Below, piece after piece: positions 1 through 10,490 of a DNA stretch of 64,000 nucleotides. Numbering within the stretch: the first letter of the stretch is position 1; each line of letters starts with the position of its first letter. Both the position numbers and the translations under genes were made by a program. The notes beneath the pieces are model-generated. The model was given only the letters and a program-made list of their open reading frames with translations. It searched no databases and was not told where the DNA came from. The stretch is from G963664585 sp963664585. Lineage in GTDB: Bacteria > Bacillota > Clostridia > Oscillospirales > Ruminococcaceae. The stretch spans positions 1 through 64,000 of the forward strand of contig CAXXEO010000014.1 in NCBI GenBank assembly GCA_963664585.2, read 5' to 3'.

Positions 1-1697
1 GTCATGATCCGGTGTATAGATAGATCGGGGTAGCGTCTAATAGGAGAGGTGAAGTGGGCATAGTTCCCGAGAACAAGCCCGTAATGCCCCAGGTTCTTCT
101 CGTTATATTTTGCCTTTGCCATCGAACGCAACATCGTGTTGTTGACAATGTTCTGATCCTTTGTGCCCTTGACGTGGCTTAAGATATTCCCGAGCGTACC
201 CGTAACAACACCCGGCTTCACAAGACTTGCGTTAATTCCCAGCAGATCCAGCAGTTGTGCCAACGCAGCCAGTTTTTCGGGAGAGGGTTTCTCATGGACA
301 CGGTAGATAAAGGGAAGAGCCCGATCCATCGCAAAGGTCGCGGCGGCTTCGTTGGCAATCAGCATAAATTCCTCGATGATCCTTTCGCTGATCCCACGTT
401 CCCTGGGAATGACGTTGACGGCTTTACCATCCACACCAATGATGATTTTGGACTCGGATGATTCTAAATCCAGAGCACCGCGCCCGAAGCGTTTACGAGA
501 AAGCAGAGCGGCTAGCTCGTCCATTAGGAAGATCTGTTCCATCAGACCATCGTACTTTTTCAGAATTGCCTCATCTGCTTTTTTTTTCGAGGATGCTATT
601 CACCTCGCTGTAGACCCCTTTAACCCTTGAGCGGATGACCGTCTTCTTAAAATTAAAGTTCTTAATCGCACCATCCTTGTCCAGATCAACGAAGGCTGAA
701 AAGGATAGCCTGTCCTCTTGCGGATTAAGAGAACAAATGCCGTTGGAAAGCTCCTCGGGCAGCATCGGGACGACAGAGTCCGCAAAATATACTGAAGTTC
801 CCCGGCGAAAAGCTTCTTTGTCAAGCTCTGTGCCAGCCTGTACATAGTGACTCACATCGGCAATATGAACGCCCAGCTTCCAACCATTGTCGCTTCGTGT
901 AAGTGATATGGCATCGTCCATATCCTTGGAGTCAGCGCCATCAATGGTAAGATAATCTCGTCTCGCAGATCGGTCCGCCCGGCAATTTCCTTAGGGTGTA
1001 TTCCCTTTTCGCCGATCGCACGGGCTTCGGCCATCGCGGGCTCGGGGAACTCGCGGGAGATGCCGGCCGCCTCAAGTATTGCCTCACAGCAGCTTTGCGC
1101 ATTTTCAGATGAGCCATGGATATTAACGATCTGGGCACGATGGTTAAAATGGCGGTCGCCACGATAGCTAAGTCGTGCAACAACTTTTTCGCCATCTGCC
1201 GCATCAGCCCCCTGTAGACGGGATATAGCAATGGGGAACCGCACGCCACGATCTGGTGTTACCTCATAGCGCCCATCTTTGCGGCTGACGACACCGCTGA
1301 AGAGGTATTCGGCACGGTTAAGGATACTGATGACCTCTCCGTCCATCAGCTCACCGGTGGAATTGTGAAGCTTTAAAAGAACAATATCGTCCGGCATAGC
1401 TCCCAGTAAAAATTTCCCGGGAATAAAAGCGTCCTTTTCCGCATTTTCAGGACGTGCAAAGCCATATGTCTCGTTGACGCGCACGATCTTTCCCGCCACA
1501 AGACCGGCAGTTGCGGAAAGCATCAGCTTGTGCCGCTGTTCGAATATTTCGCCAGTCCCCTTCATCTCTTCCAGAGCCGCAAGGAATCCTGCACCACCGC
1601 CTTTTTTTACTTGGGCTTTACCGGACAGCTCTTTTAGTCCAATCGGCTTTTTACCCTGTTTTTTGAGTATCAGACGTATGCTTTCCTTGATGTCCAT
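1..1697 (-). pseudogene. rnr: Ribonuclease R, frameshifted and cut by window start
   Basis: Exoribonuclease of the RNB (RNase II/R) family, which degrades structured RNA 3' to 5'. The N-terminal winged-helix and cold-shock-like part reads from 1697, with the ribosome site AAAGGGAAAAG before ATG. The catalytic segment IDGADSKDMDDAIS is split by a frameshift near 935, where one T seems missing. A second shift lies in a run of nine A near 581-590. Downstream the third frame continues to base 1 with the family signature GNYAHFTSPIRRYPDL, so the 3' end lies outside the window. Apart from the two indels the protein looks conserved, so either sequencing error or very recent inactivation is possible. 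It lies downstream of secG, a common Firmicute arrangement. Confidence 0.88.
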
Positions 1698-1825
1698 CTA
1701 CTTTTCCCTTTCTCTTTCCTTTGATACTATGTCCTTTTAAATTGCCTTTTATTATCGCACCCTCTTTTCTCTGCCGTAGTTGGAGAAAGGAAAAACAAAT
1801 AAAAGCATTTACTGTTTGGAGATAG

Positions 1826-1931
1826 TATAGTTGATTAACTTGAAAACAAGCTTGTGATTTCTTCCACCGCCTTCGGCGGGGGAAGAAAATGATGTTTTAT
1901 CTATAGCCAGTTTTTAAGTTAATTGGCTATA
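1826..1931 (+). repeat. Family A hairpin element, copy A1
   Basis: 106-bp element between rnr and secG. Imperfect terminal inverted repeats begin TATAG and end CTATA. The centre is a perfect GC-rich stem with a TTC loop on this strand; most other copies read GAA in the same flank orientation. Confidence 0.9.
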
Positions 1932-1950
1932 GCTGCAGCATCCATTTTTG

Positions 1951-1981
1951 CATAAAACAAAAGGCCCCGCCAAAGCAGGGC
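1951..1981 (-). terminator. Rho-independent terminator after secG
   Basis: On the minus strand a GCCCTGC/GCGGGGC stem (one G-U pair) is followed by TTTTGTTTT, 16 bases after the secG stop. Confidence 0.6.
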
Positions 1982-1996
1982 TGTTCATAATCATTC

Positions 1997-2245
1997 TTAC
2001 AGATAAACGCCAGCCGCAAATACCGCAAGGGTTATTACAAACAACGCAACACCTGCTATTTTTGTGGCTCTAATCAAGGTAGCTTCAGCCGTTCTGCTTC
2101 GACCATTTTTGTCGAAGAATGAATCGGAACTTGTACCACCAAGCGCCGTGAGTCGCCCCTTTGACTCTTGCAGAGCCACCGATACTATTATAACCAGACT
2201 GGCCATAATTAGCAGCACACCGCCAATAATTTCAACTATTCCCAT
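1997..2245 (-). CDS. secG: Protein translocase subunit SecG
   Basis: Small membrane subunit of the SecYEG translocon. The 82-residue product has two hydrophobic helices (about residues 5-22 and 61-80) joined by a polar loop containing the family pattern of QESKGRL followed by a Gly/Ser-rich turn. The start at 2245 is chosen because GGAGG lies five bases upstream; longer readings upstream lack a ribosome site. It is the only complete gene in the first 10 kb without a frameshift, though its short length makes that weak evidence. A terminator follows, and rnr is next downstream beyond a family A repeat. Confidence 0.88.
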   Translation of the reverse strand: MGIVEIIGGVLLIMASLVIIVSVALQESKGRLTALGGTSSDSFFDKNGRSRTAEATLIRATKIAGVALFVITLAVFAAGVYL

Positions 2246-2568
2246 TACGTCCTCCATTCGTCGGCTTTGGAGCCGCAAAAACATATCATATGCTAAATTT
2301 TGTATTGTATTATAATGCCACTGTCTGGCTATAAAATTAATACCATAACGTTTTCATGTTTGCAATCATTATTTTTATCTAAAAATTATGATTACTCTTA
2401 CCACCCGAATAATCCCCCTGGGTGCGGTTACAATATTAATGGTTTTGTTCCAAGCTTGTGTTCGCTTAATTGGTACAAAACCGGGGGGCCGGGTTTTAAT
2501 CACCCGGCTCCTTTATTATTGTCTCTGCTGACTCCACGCGAGAGTGGTTAAAACACCTTCGCACCTGC
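2246..2568. other. Intergenic region between secG and parC-like gene
   Basis: No gene recognised. It holds a 13-bp inverted repeat (2441-2453 with 2470-2482, one mismatch) and a second stem at 2488-2508 that can act as a terminator. I see no tRNA or tmRNA. Confidence 0.5.
2488..2520. terminator. Stem-loop, possible terminator between parC-like gene and secG
   Basis: GCCGGGT/ACCCGGC stem with a seven-base AT-rich loop. The T-rich tail is on the plus side (CCTTTATTATT); on the minus side, downstream of the parC-like gene, the tail is weak. Confidence 0.4.
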
Positions 2569-4823
2569 CTATGCGTATTGGATTAAAGCTTGGTTTGCCT
2601 CAAGGACATCCTCTTCACGTGGCAAGGCTCCCGCTGCCGGAAGTGTTCTTGTTCGATAGCGGTGATCTCCACCGATGTCGCCTGGCTTGAAGGGGCGCAT
2701 TGAGATAAGTCTCGCGCCACGTTTCTGTGTCATAACAGCGACGCCTGCGGTGTCTCTGGTTGATTTTGCAGATACAACAGCACTGTCAATAATAAGCACC
2801 CTGCCGGAAGAAGCGCGCAGAATCATTTCTCTTTCTTCGGCAGATAGCAAATTTGGGCAAGGGGTTCCTTGACAGAATAAGCACCAATCAGCTTTTTACG
2901 CTTGGTTTTCGTCTCATAGGCAGACATTTGAACCTTGGCGATCCTGCCGCTTTCAAAGGCGAACAGCATGGCCCCCTTGAAATCGCAGGTAACAACCATA
3001 TAGATCGTATTCTCGCCATCATCCATCCCCAGCTTGGCGGCGATATATTCACCAACACGCTTGCCTTTGTATCTTCAAAGTCATTGGCGCGGGATTTATA
3101 CACCTGGCCCTTGTCGGTAAAGAAGAGAAGATGAGCAGAATTTGTGGACTCAACCATCTGTGTGACGGCGTCACCCTCCTTAAGCTTGTGCTCACCTCCC
3201 ATGCGCAAAGAGAGGGGGGTGATTTTTTTGAAATAGCCCTCACGGGTAAAGAAAAGGTTGACGGGATACGAGGGGACTTCCTCCTCCTTTTCTTCCTCCT
3301 CATCTTGGAGAGGTAAACAAAAGGACGCTTCGCCGAGGCTTGGCATATTTTTTAGCCACCTCTTCAAGCTCCTCGACAACGATCTCCAGCACTCTTTTGG
3401 GGTCCTTTAAAATGGCTTCCATCTCGGTGATCTCTTTTTTAAGAGAGGACACCTCATCGGTGCGCTTAAGAATATACTCGCGGTTCAGATGCCGCAGGCG
3501 TATCTCGGCCACATATTCAGCTTGAATCTGGTCTATGCCGAAGCCGATCATCAAGTTAGGGATAACCTCATGCTCTTCTTCAGTATTGCGGATGATACGG
3601 ATGGCCTTGTCAATATCCATCAAAATCGCAGAAAGGCCCTTCAAAAGGTGGAGCTTTTCCCGCTTTTTTGACAGTTTCATAATAGGTTCGGCGCTTGACG
3701 CACTCCTGCCGGAAGGCTGTCCACTCTTCTAAAATTTTCGCGTACACCCATCACTTTGGGGCTTCCCGCCACAAGGATGTTAAAATTACAGGCAAAAGCT
3801 GTCCTCTAATGGGGTCAGCTTGAAAAGTCGTTGCATCAACTTTTTCTGGTTCCGTACCGCGTTTTAGATCAATGGTAATCTTGAGGCCATTTAAGTCCGT
3901 CTCATCACGTATATCCGATATTTCCCGAATCGTCCCGGCCTTGACAAGCTCCACCACCTTGTCTATGATTGCCTCAACGGTGGTCGAAGGGGGGATTTCC
4001 GAAACTTCAATGCATCCGACCGTCTTGTCGATACTAAAACGGCTGCGTACCCTTACGCTCCCCCGTCCGGTCTCTAAGATACGGGACAGCTCAGAGGAAT
4101 TACAAATAATAAAGCCTCCGCCGGGGAAATCGGGAGCTTGAAGGGTATCTGATATTACATGCAAAGGATTCTTGATGAGCGCTATCGCTGTCTCGCAGAC
4201 CTCACGCAGGTTAAAGGGACAAATGGAGCTCGCCATGCCCACCGCAATACCGACGTTAGAATTCACCAGCACGGAGGGAAAGGATACGGGCAAGAGGGTA
4301 GGCTCTTTCGTGCTTCCGTCATAGTTGTCAACAAAATCCCACTGTCTCTTTGTCAATATCGGTGAAGAGCTCGGCGCAGATGGGATCCAGCTTGACCTCG
4401 GTGTAACGCGAGGCAGCAAAGGCCATATCACGGGAGTAGCTTTTGCCGAAGTTTCCCTTGGAATCCACAAAGGGATGTAAAAGAGCTTCATAACCCCTCG
4501 AAAGGCGCACCATCGTCTCATAGATGGCCATATCGCCATGGGGATTGAGTCGCATCGTCTGTCCCACAACGTTGGCAGATTTTGTTTTTGCTCCCGTCAG
4601 AAGGCCCATTTTGTACATGGTATAAAGAATTTTTCGGTGTGAAGGCTTAAAGCCGTCAATCTCCGGAATTGCACGGGAGACAATGACGCTCATAGCGTAG
4701 GGCATATAGTTTTTTTCAATTGTTTCTACAATGGGTTGTTCTATCACTATACCGGCATTTTCGATATAGGCCGTTGTCTCTTTTTTCACGGGAGGCTTGG
4801 CCCTTTTCTTTTTTGGGCGGCAT
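2569..4823 (-). pseudogene. parC: Topoisomerase IV subunit A-like (ParC/GyrA family), multiple frameshifts
   Basis: DNA-cleaving subunit of a type IIA topoisomerase. The true start is probably 4823 (MPPKK, GGAG upstream), and the frame breaks at about 4805, 4340, 3750, 3320, 3045 and 2850. Reading across the breaks gives the N-terminal winged-helix region with SRAIPEIDGFKPSHRKILY, the segment GSTKEPTLLPVSFPSVLVN, a coiled-coil segment and a C-terminal domain of about 740 residues in total. The active-site Tyr region is conserved (SRYTEVKLDPI). Several breaks are a single base gained or lost in a short homopolymer. It follows the parE-like gene, so the pair is taken as ParE/ParC-type rather than gyrase; that assignment is less certain than the family. 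Confidence 0.82.
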
Positions 4824-4981
4824 CAGTTCATCTCCTTTACTAGCGTTTGCCTTCAAACAAAGCAACATCAGATTGTCTGGTATCTTAACCCTGTTTGTCA
4901 AAAGCAGAGAAGCACTTCCGTATTATGATCATTTGTGCGCTAACCTAACTCCGCCTGCGGTAGGGAAAAGATGCGTAAAAG

Positions 4982-6972
4982 CTATGATATATCTGCGTTC
5001 TCAAGGTACAGATAACCATTCTGGGCGATAAATTCCTTTCGGCCTGCCAGATTATCCCCCAGAAGAAGGTCAAACATCTCTTCAGTAGCCTTGGCGGTGG
5101 AAGGGGTGACTTTTATCAGTCTGCGCGTCACGGGGTTCATGGTGGTCAGCCACATCATTTCCGGTTCGTTTTCACCAAGTCCTTTTGAGCGTTGAAGAGT
5201 GTATTTCTGGTCACCCAGTTCCTTTGTTATCTTCGCCTTTTCGCTATCAGAATAAGCAAAATACACCCTATCTTTAGCAGTGATCTCATAAAGTGGGGAT
5301 TCAGCGATATAGACATAACCACTCTCGATTAGTGTGGGCGTCAGACAGTATAGCATTGTCAGAATCTGGGCGCGTATGTGAAAGCCATCCACGTCGGCAT
5401 CGGTACAAATGACAATTTTATTCAGCGAAGCCCCTCAATATCAAAGCTGGAAAGCTCTTTACTCGCCTTGGATCGCACTTCGACACCGCAGCCGAGGACC
5501 TTGATGATATCGGTGATAATATCGTTTTTAAAAATCTTATCGTACTCCGCCTTAAGGCAGTTCAGTATCTTTCCGCGCACCGGAATAATGGCCTGAAATT
5601 CGGCGTCGCGCCCCATTTTACAAGAGCCCAAAGCAGAATCACCCTCAACGATATAGATCTCACGGCGGGAGGTATCGCGAGTGCGGCAATCAACAAACTT
5701 CTGCACCCTATTGGATATATCCATAGAGCCCGCGAGCTTTTTCTTCATGTTTAGGCGGGTTTTTTCGGCGTTCTCACGGCTTCTCTTATTAATCAATATC
5801 TGCTCGGCCACGCGGGCGGCATCATCCGGGTTCTCAATGAAATAAATTTCGAGCTGATGCTTTAAAAATTCTGTCATTGCGTCATAGATAAATTTGTTGT
5901 TGATCGCCTTTTTTGTCTGATTCTCATAGGAGGTCTGTGTGGAAAAGGATGAGGAGATTAAAAGCAGACACTCCTCCACATCCTGATAAGATATTTTACT
6001 TTCTCCTTTGAGATATCCACCTTTTTGTTTGATCAGGGTGTCTATCTGAGAAACAAAGGCCTGTCTCACTGCCTTTTCCGGCGAGCCACCATGCTCCAGA
6101 AAGCTCGAATTGTGATAGTACTCAGCAAGCTTACGGCGATTAGAGAAGCAGACAGCCACAGACAATTTTACACGGTATTCAGGCTTGTCCTCGCGGTCTC
6201 GGCCACGGCGTTCAGCCTGCCAAAACTGAATAGGGGTAAGGGAGTCCTCGCCCGCCATCTCTTTCGCATAGTCGACTATGCCGTTATGATAGCAGAACTC
6301 CTCTGTCTCAAAGTCTTTTCCTTGTTGGTTTTTAAAAATGAATACGATACCTGCGTTGACTACTGCCTGGCGCTTGATCATTTGGCGGTAAAAATCCGAG
6401 TCCACCGCGATTTCAGTGAACACCGAAAGATCAGGGCGCCACCGAATGCGGGTCCCAGTCTGACGTCGGCGACATTCTTCTTCGTGGAGGCCCCCTACAT
6501 TCTCACCATGTCGAAAGCTTAAGGTGTAGCGCATATTATCGCGGTAAACTTCCACGTCCATATATTCTGAGGCATACTGGGTCGCACATAAGCCCAAACC
6601 GTTTAGCCCCAGCGAAAACTCATAGCTTTCGCCCTCATCGGCGTTGTTATACTTGCCACCGGCATAGAGTTCGCAGAAGGCCAACTCCCAGTTGAAGCGG
6701 CCCCTCGCGGGCATTGTATGCCACTGGACAGCCGCGGCCCTGATCCTCCACCTCAACCGAGCCGTCCTCAAAGCGGGTGATGGCAATCCTTTCACCAAAA
6801 CCCTCTCTTGCCTCATCAATTGCATTTGAAAATATCTCAAAAATGGCATGCTGGCACCCTTCGATCCCATCTGAGCCGAAGATTACCGCCGGGCGCTTTC
6901 GAACCCTGTCCGCCCCCTTAAGGGAGGAATATACTTTCGTTATCATACTGTTTGGCTATTTTTTTTTGCCAT
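4982..6972 (-). pseudogene. parE: Topoisomerase IV subunit B-like (ParE/GyrB family), multiple frameshifts
   Basis: ATPase subunit of a type IIA topoisomerase. The GHKL domain shows EIFSNAIDEAREG and VEVEDQGRG. The TOPRIM domain shows IVEGDSALG and, after a break near 5430, TDADVDGFHIRA for metal binding; the C-terminus has QRSKGLGENEPEMMW. The start is placed at 6972, where GGAGG precedes ATG GCA and a run of nine A. The family N-terminus (YDNES...SLKGADRVRKRPAVIFGS) is then recovered only by removing extra bases near 6950 and 6930. Further breaks lie near 6700 and 5430. The parC-like gene follows after 158 bases. No substitution-type stop was found. Confidence 0.82.
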
Positions 6973-7230
6973 CAGGAAACCTCCGGCCTATTGCTACAGC
7001 AATTCAACAAATAAAAAGGAAACTTAAAACTCTGTTGCTCCACCTATGGTGGGGTAACAGATAGAAAGAAGTACCGTTACTTAAAGAATTAGTGTAAATT
7101 TGTTTTTTCATACTATGTATTAGAATAAGCATTACCAAATATTGTACATCAAGTATAGTGTAACCTCTATATACTGTACTTGTCAAGATAAAGCACCGAG
7201 TGATGGTTTACTGGAAAGCAGTGGACGAAA
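6973..7230. other. Long leader upstream of parE-like gene
   Basis: No gene recognised. Apart from the candidate promoter it holds an imperfect 13-bp stem around 7032-7060 with a CCACC/GGTGG centre. A short minus-strand reading frame here has no recognisable product. Confidence 0.35.
7157..7186 (-). promoter_or_regulatory. Candidate promoter with dyad upstream of parE-like gene
   Basis: On the minus strand TTGACA and TACACT are 18 bases apart. A dyad AGTATA/TATACT (7152-7157 with 7170-7175) overlaps the spacer, a layout reminiscent of MerR-type promoters. No merR gene is seen nearby. Confidence 0.35.
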
Positions 7231-7317
7231 AAAAACAAGCTTGTGATTTCTTCCCTAGCCGAAGGCCGGGAAGAAAATGACGTTTTAACTATAGCCAGTT
7301 TTTAAGTTAATTGGCTA
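7231..7317 (+). repeat. Family A hairpin element, copy A2 (left end missing)
   Basis: Matches family A from the ACAAGCTTGTGATTTCTTCC segment to the right end. The core is divergent (CCTAGCCGAAGGCCGG) and the left terminal repeat is absent. Confidence 0.8.
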
Positions 7318-7470
7318 CATGATCAATGCTACCACCTATTTGTAGATCATCGTATCGCATTTCTCACGCCTATAAGCTTACATACTTATTAATTTAACAA
7401 ATATAGAGAAACCTTTTAAACTGTCTGCTTGCCATAAACGGGGCAGACAATTATAGAAAAAAGAGTACGC

Positions 7471-7508
7471 AAAAAGAGGACGGGATCGATTCCCGCCCCT
7501 TTTTATTT
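7471..7508. terminator. Terminator after ftsH
   Basis: Stem GGACGGGA/TCCCGCCC with T-runs on both sides (TCTTTTT on the minus strand, CTTTTTATTTTT on the plus strand), directly after the ftsH stop. Confidence 0.6.
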
Positions 7509-7510
7509 TT

Positions 7511-9494
7511 CTATATATTCTTTTTCTCATCGGTGCCGAACATATCGCCCACTGTTTTGTCATTGATAACTTCACCCGCATCAGGGGCAGGCTGTCCGCT
7601 GATCGAGGTGGTCTCGCCATAGGACGGAAGTGGCTTGAACTCACCCGTTGAAGGATCTCCCAACTCACCCTTCATCAGCTTGTCAAATTCTTCGGCCTCG
7701 ATCTTCTCATACTCAAGAAGGTATTTTGCCAGCGCATGCAGCTTATCCATATGCGCACAGAGGGTATCCTTGGCGAGTTCATACGCGCTTTCAATAGTTT
7801 CGCGTATCTCAGAATCAATCTCAGCGGCCACATTCTCCGAATAGTTCCTGGACTGATTTATATCGCGCCCCAAGAAAATTTCACTCTGGTCGCTGCCATA
7901 GACAATGGGGCCAAGCTTCTCGCTGAAGCCATAACGGGTGACCATCGCACGAGCAATGGCCGTCGCCCGCTGAATATCGCCTCGATGCACCAGTCGATAT
8001 TTCGTCAAGTACTAATTTTTCAGACACGCGTCCGCCCAAAAGGGTTACGATATTTTCAAACATATCTCTTTTGGTGCGATAATTAGTATCCTCAGTCGGC
8101 AGAGACAGCGTATAACCGCCTGCGCCGCCCCGGGGAATAATCGAAACCTGACGCACCTTGTCCTGGGTGGACATAAAATAGGTGCACACAGCATGACCAG
8201 CCTCGTGGAAAGCCGTAAGTCGCTTGTCCTTCTCTGTAATTACATGCGATTTCTTCTCAGGCCCCACCATTACCTTAATAGTCGCTTCCTGAACCTCTTC
8301 CATGGTAATGGCCTTTCGATTTCTGCGGGCAGCCAGAAGGGCGGCCTCATTCATAATGTTCTCAAGATCAGCACCGGTAAAACCAGCGGTTGTCCGGGAA
8401 ATTACCTTCAAATCTACATCAGGAGCCATGGGCTTATTTCTGGTATGAACCTTCAGTATCTCTTCTCTGCCCTTTACGTCAGGGTAACCGACTACGACCT
8501 GACGGTCAAAACGGCCGGGACGTAATAATGCAGGATCCAGAATATCACGGCGGTTGGTTGCAGCAATGATAATTACGCCTGTATTTGAGCCGAAGCCATC
8601 CATTTCCACAAGAAGCTGGTTCAGGGTCTGCTCACGTTCATCGTGGCCTCCGCCCAAGCCTGCGCCTCTGTGGCGTCCTACGGCATCAATTTCATCGATA
8701 AAGATAATGCTGGGCGAGGCTTTTTTCGCCTGATCAAAGAGATCGCGGACGCGGGAGGCGCCCACACCGACAAACATTTCCACAAAGTCAGAACCAGAAA
8801 GCGAGAAGAAGGGAGCCCCTGCTTCTCGGCTACTGCGCGGGCCAGCAGAGTTTTACCCGTTCCAGGAGGGCCTACCAACAGCACGCCCTTCGGAATTCTC
8901 GCGCCTAGAGAGCTATATTTTGTGGGGTTCTTGAGAAACTCAACCAACTCGACAAGTTCGGCCTTTTCTTCATCGGCACCGGCCACATCTTCAAAGGTAA
9001 CCTTACGTCCCTCGTCAGAAGTCCGCGGCTTCGCACGCCCAAAGCCGGTGATGTTCCCGCCGGACTTGGACTGTTTGATGGTGAAGTACCACAATGCACC
9101 CATGGCGCCGATCAACAGCAGGGTAGGCAGCATGTTGACCCACCATGGCATCTCACTGGCAGGGCTCCCATTCATAGGTGATCCGATTATCGGGATGCGA
9201 CTGATTATACTCATCAACGACGCCCTGTACCTCATCTATAAACAAGCCCACATGAGGCACGGTGTAAGTGATCGCCGCAGTATTACCCTCGCGAAGATTC
9301 ACCGTCATTTCACCTGAACCCAGATTGATGGTGTAGCTTGCAACCTTATTGTCTTTAAAAAGTTCGATGATATCTGAATATTTATACTGACTTTTTTTAT
9401 CATCCATAGAAAAAGTCATCACAGCGATCATCATAAGTATTGCGAGCACGATGGCGTACATGCCAATTCCGCGCGAATTTTTTTTATCGAACAA
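7511..9494 (-). pseudogene. ftsH: ATP-dependent zinc metalloprotease FtsH, three frameshifts
   Basis: Membrane-bound AAA+ protease. The start is TTG at 9494 with GGAGGTG seven bases upstream. An N-terminal membrane helix and extracytoplasmic domain are followed by a second helix (MLPTLLLIGAMGALWYF). Then come Walker A GPPGTGKT, Walker B IIFIDEID, the second region of homology with RPGRFDR, and the zinc site HEAGH. The frame breaks near 9165, 8820 and 7995; across them the reconstructed protein is about 660 residues, normal for the family. All catalytic motifs survive, so sequencing error is a serious possibility. It lies just downstream of hpt and tilS, the usual Firmicute order. Confidence 0.9.
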
Positions 9495-9521
9495 GTTTTC
9501 ACCTCCGAAACATAAAAATAA

Positions 9522-10066
9522 TTAATTGGAATAACTTCGGGCTTTAATACCCCGACAAAGGGAAGATTTCTGTATTTTTCATTATAATCAAGACCATAAC
9601 CGACTACAAATTGGTCGGGCACGGTAAAACACACATAGTCAGCTCTTAAAATCCACTTGGCGCCTGTCAGGTTTATCCAACAGGGTCGCTATTTTTTGAT
9701 GCTGTTCGCTCCTTTTTGACTTAACAGTTCAACAAGATAGTGAAGTGTTTTTTCCAGAATCCAAGATATCTTCTACCAGAAGAAGATCGTATCCCTCAAG
9801 GGAAACATCCAAATCCTTTTATTATCTTAACCACACCGGAGGTTTTCACTCCTCCGCCATAGCTCGAAACCGACATAAAATCAATTGAAACCGGTATTGT
9901 GACAGCACGCATTAAATCAGCCATAAATACGATCGAGCCCTTTAAAACGCTGACCATCATCAATTTTTTTTCCACTGTAGTCTTCGCTAATCTGCCTCCC
10001 CAATGCGGTGATCCCTCTGGAAATCTCTTCCGTGGTCACCAAAACCTTTAAAATATCCTGCATCAT
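9522..10066 (-). pseudogene. hpt: Hypoxanthine phosphoribosyltransferase, heavily frameshifted
   Basis: Purine-salvage enzyme making IMP/GMP from bases and PRPP. The N-terminus reads MQDILKVLVTTEEISRGI from 10063 or 10066, with GGAGG upstream and the ATGA overlap with the tilS stop. The PRPP loop can be read as LLLVEDILDSGKTL and the C-terminus as VPDQFVVGYGLDYNEKYRNL. At least five indels break the frame, near 9965, 9820, 9750, 9690, 9640 and 9525, nearly all in A or T runs. This is the highest lesion density in the window. The stop at 9522 assumes the family ending KPEVYSN, restored by one T. Confidence 0.82.
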
Positions 10067-10490
10067 AAAGTGAGTCCTCCATATTCGACCAATAGTAAAC
10101 GTTTTGATAGCTCCGTTGCTTTTTTAGCCGCATCAGAGCCGGCCCCTTCGGCCCAGATAACCCCATCCCGATCCGCAAGGACCAGCAGGTCATCCCTTTG
10201 AACAGCCGGTACGCCCATTTCGGCGTAAAGCTTACCCAGCGGCTTGGAGATTCCTCGGTCTGGGATGCGAAGCCTGTCACCTGCCATACGTGCCCGTATA
10301 AAAACAATATCATTTATTTTATCATAGTCCAGCGCATTTTTTAATAAGCTCTTCCTAATTTGTTGAAAATTTTCCGTTTGTTCACAATCGGTTATCGTTA
10401 GGCAAATGGTCCCATGGAAAAATTCTACGGTTACGCCTTTGTCGGCAATTTCTGCTTTTTTGACCTGTACTGGAGAAAACGATCTCTTTT
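10063..10490 (-). pseudogene. tilS: tRNA(Ile)-lysidine synthetase TilS, C-terminal fragment
   Basis: The reading frame from about 10490 to 10063 gives the C-terminal domain of TilS. It has the pattern RKSLLKNALDYDKI, then RMAGDRLRIPDRGISKPLGK and RDDLLVLADRDGVIWAEG. The ATP-binding N-terminal domain with the SGGxDS loop is absent; upstream of about 10490 the sequence becomes an M19 dipeptidase gene on the opposite strand. The fragment overlaps hpt by four bases (ATGA), the normal coupled arrangement. No indels are visible within it, unlike the flanking hpt. Confidence 0.8.

Noticed and set aside
1826..1931. Family A elements as ordinary rho-independent terminators
   Set aside because: The GC stem is not followed by a T-run (AAAATGACG follows), and the conserved 106-bp length with terminal repeats goes beyond a terminator; separate true terminators stand beside several copies.
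2520..2570. Possible tRNA or tmRNA near GACTCCACGCGAGAGTGG in the secG region
   Set aside because: No cloverleaf, no T-loop GTTCRA and no CCA end could be formed.
6025..6522. Long plus-strand reading frame opposite the parE-like gene
   Set aside because: It is antisense to well-conserved GyrB/ParE sequence; no ribosome site or recognisable domain.
10406..10489. ATG at 10406 as the start of the dipeptidase gene
   Set aside because: These codons are the antisense of the tilS coding region and show no dipeptidase similarity.
1..10490. Left 10 kb as contamination from another organism
   Set aside because: It carries family A copies (1826, 7231) like the right part, so it belongs to the same or a very close genome.
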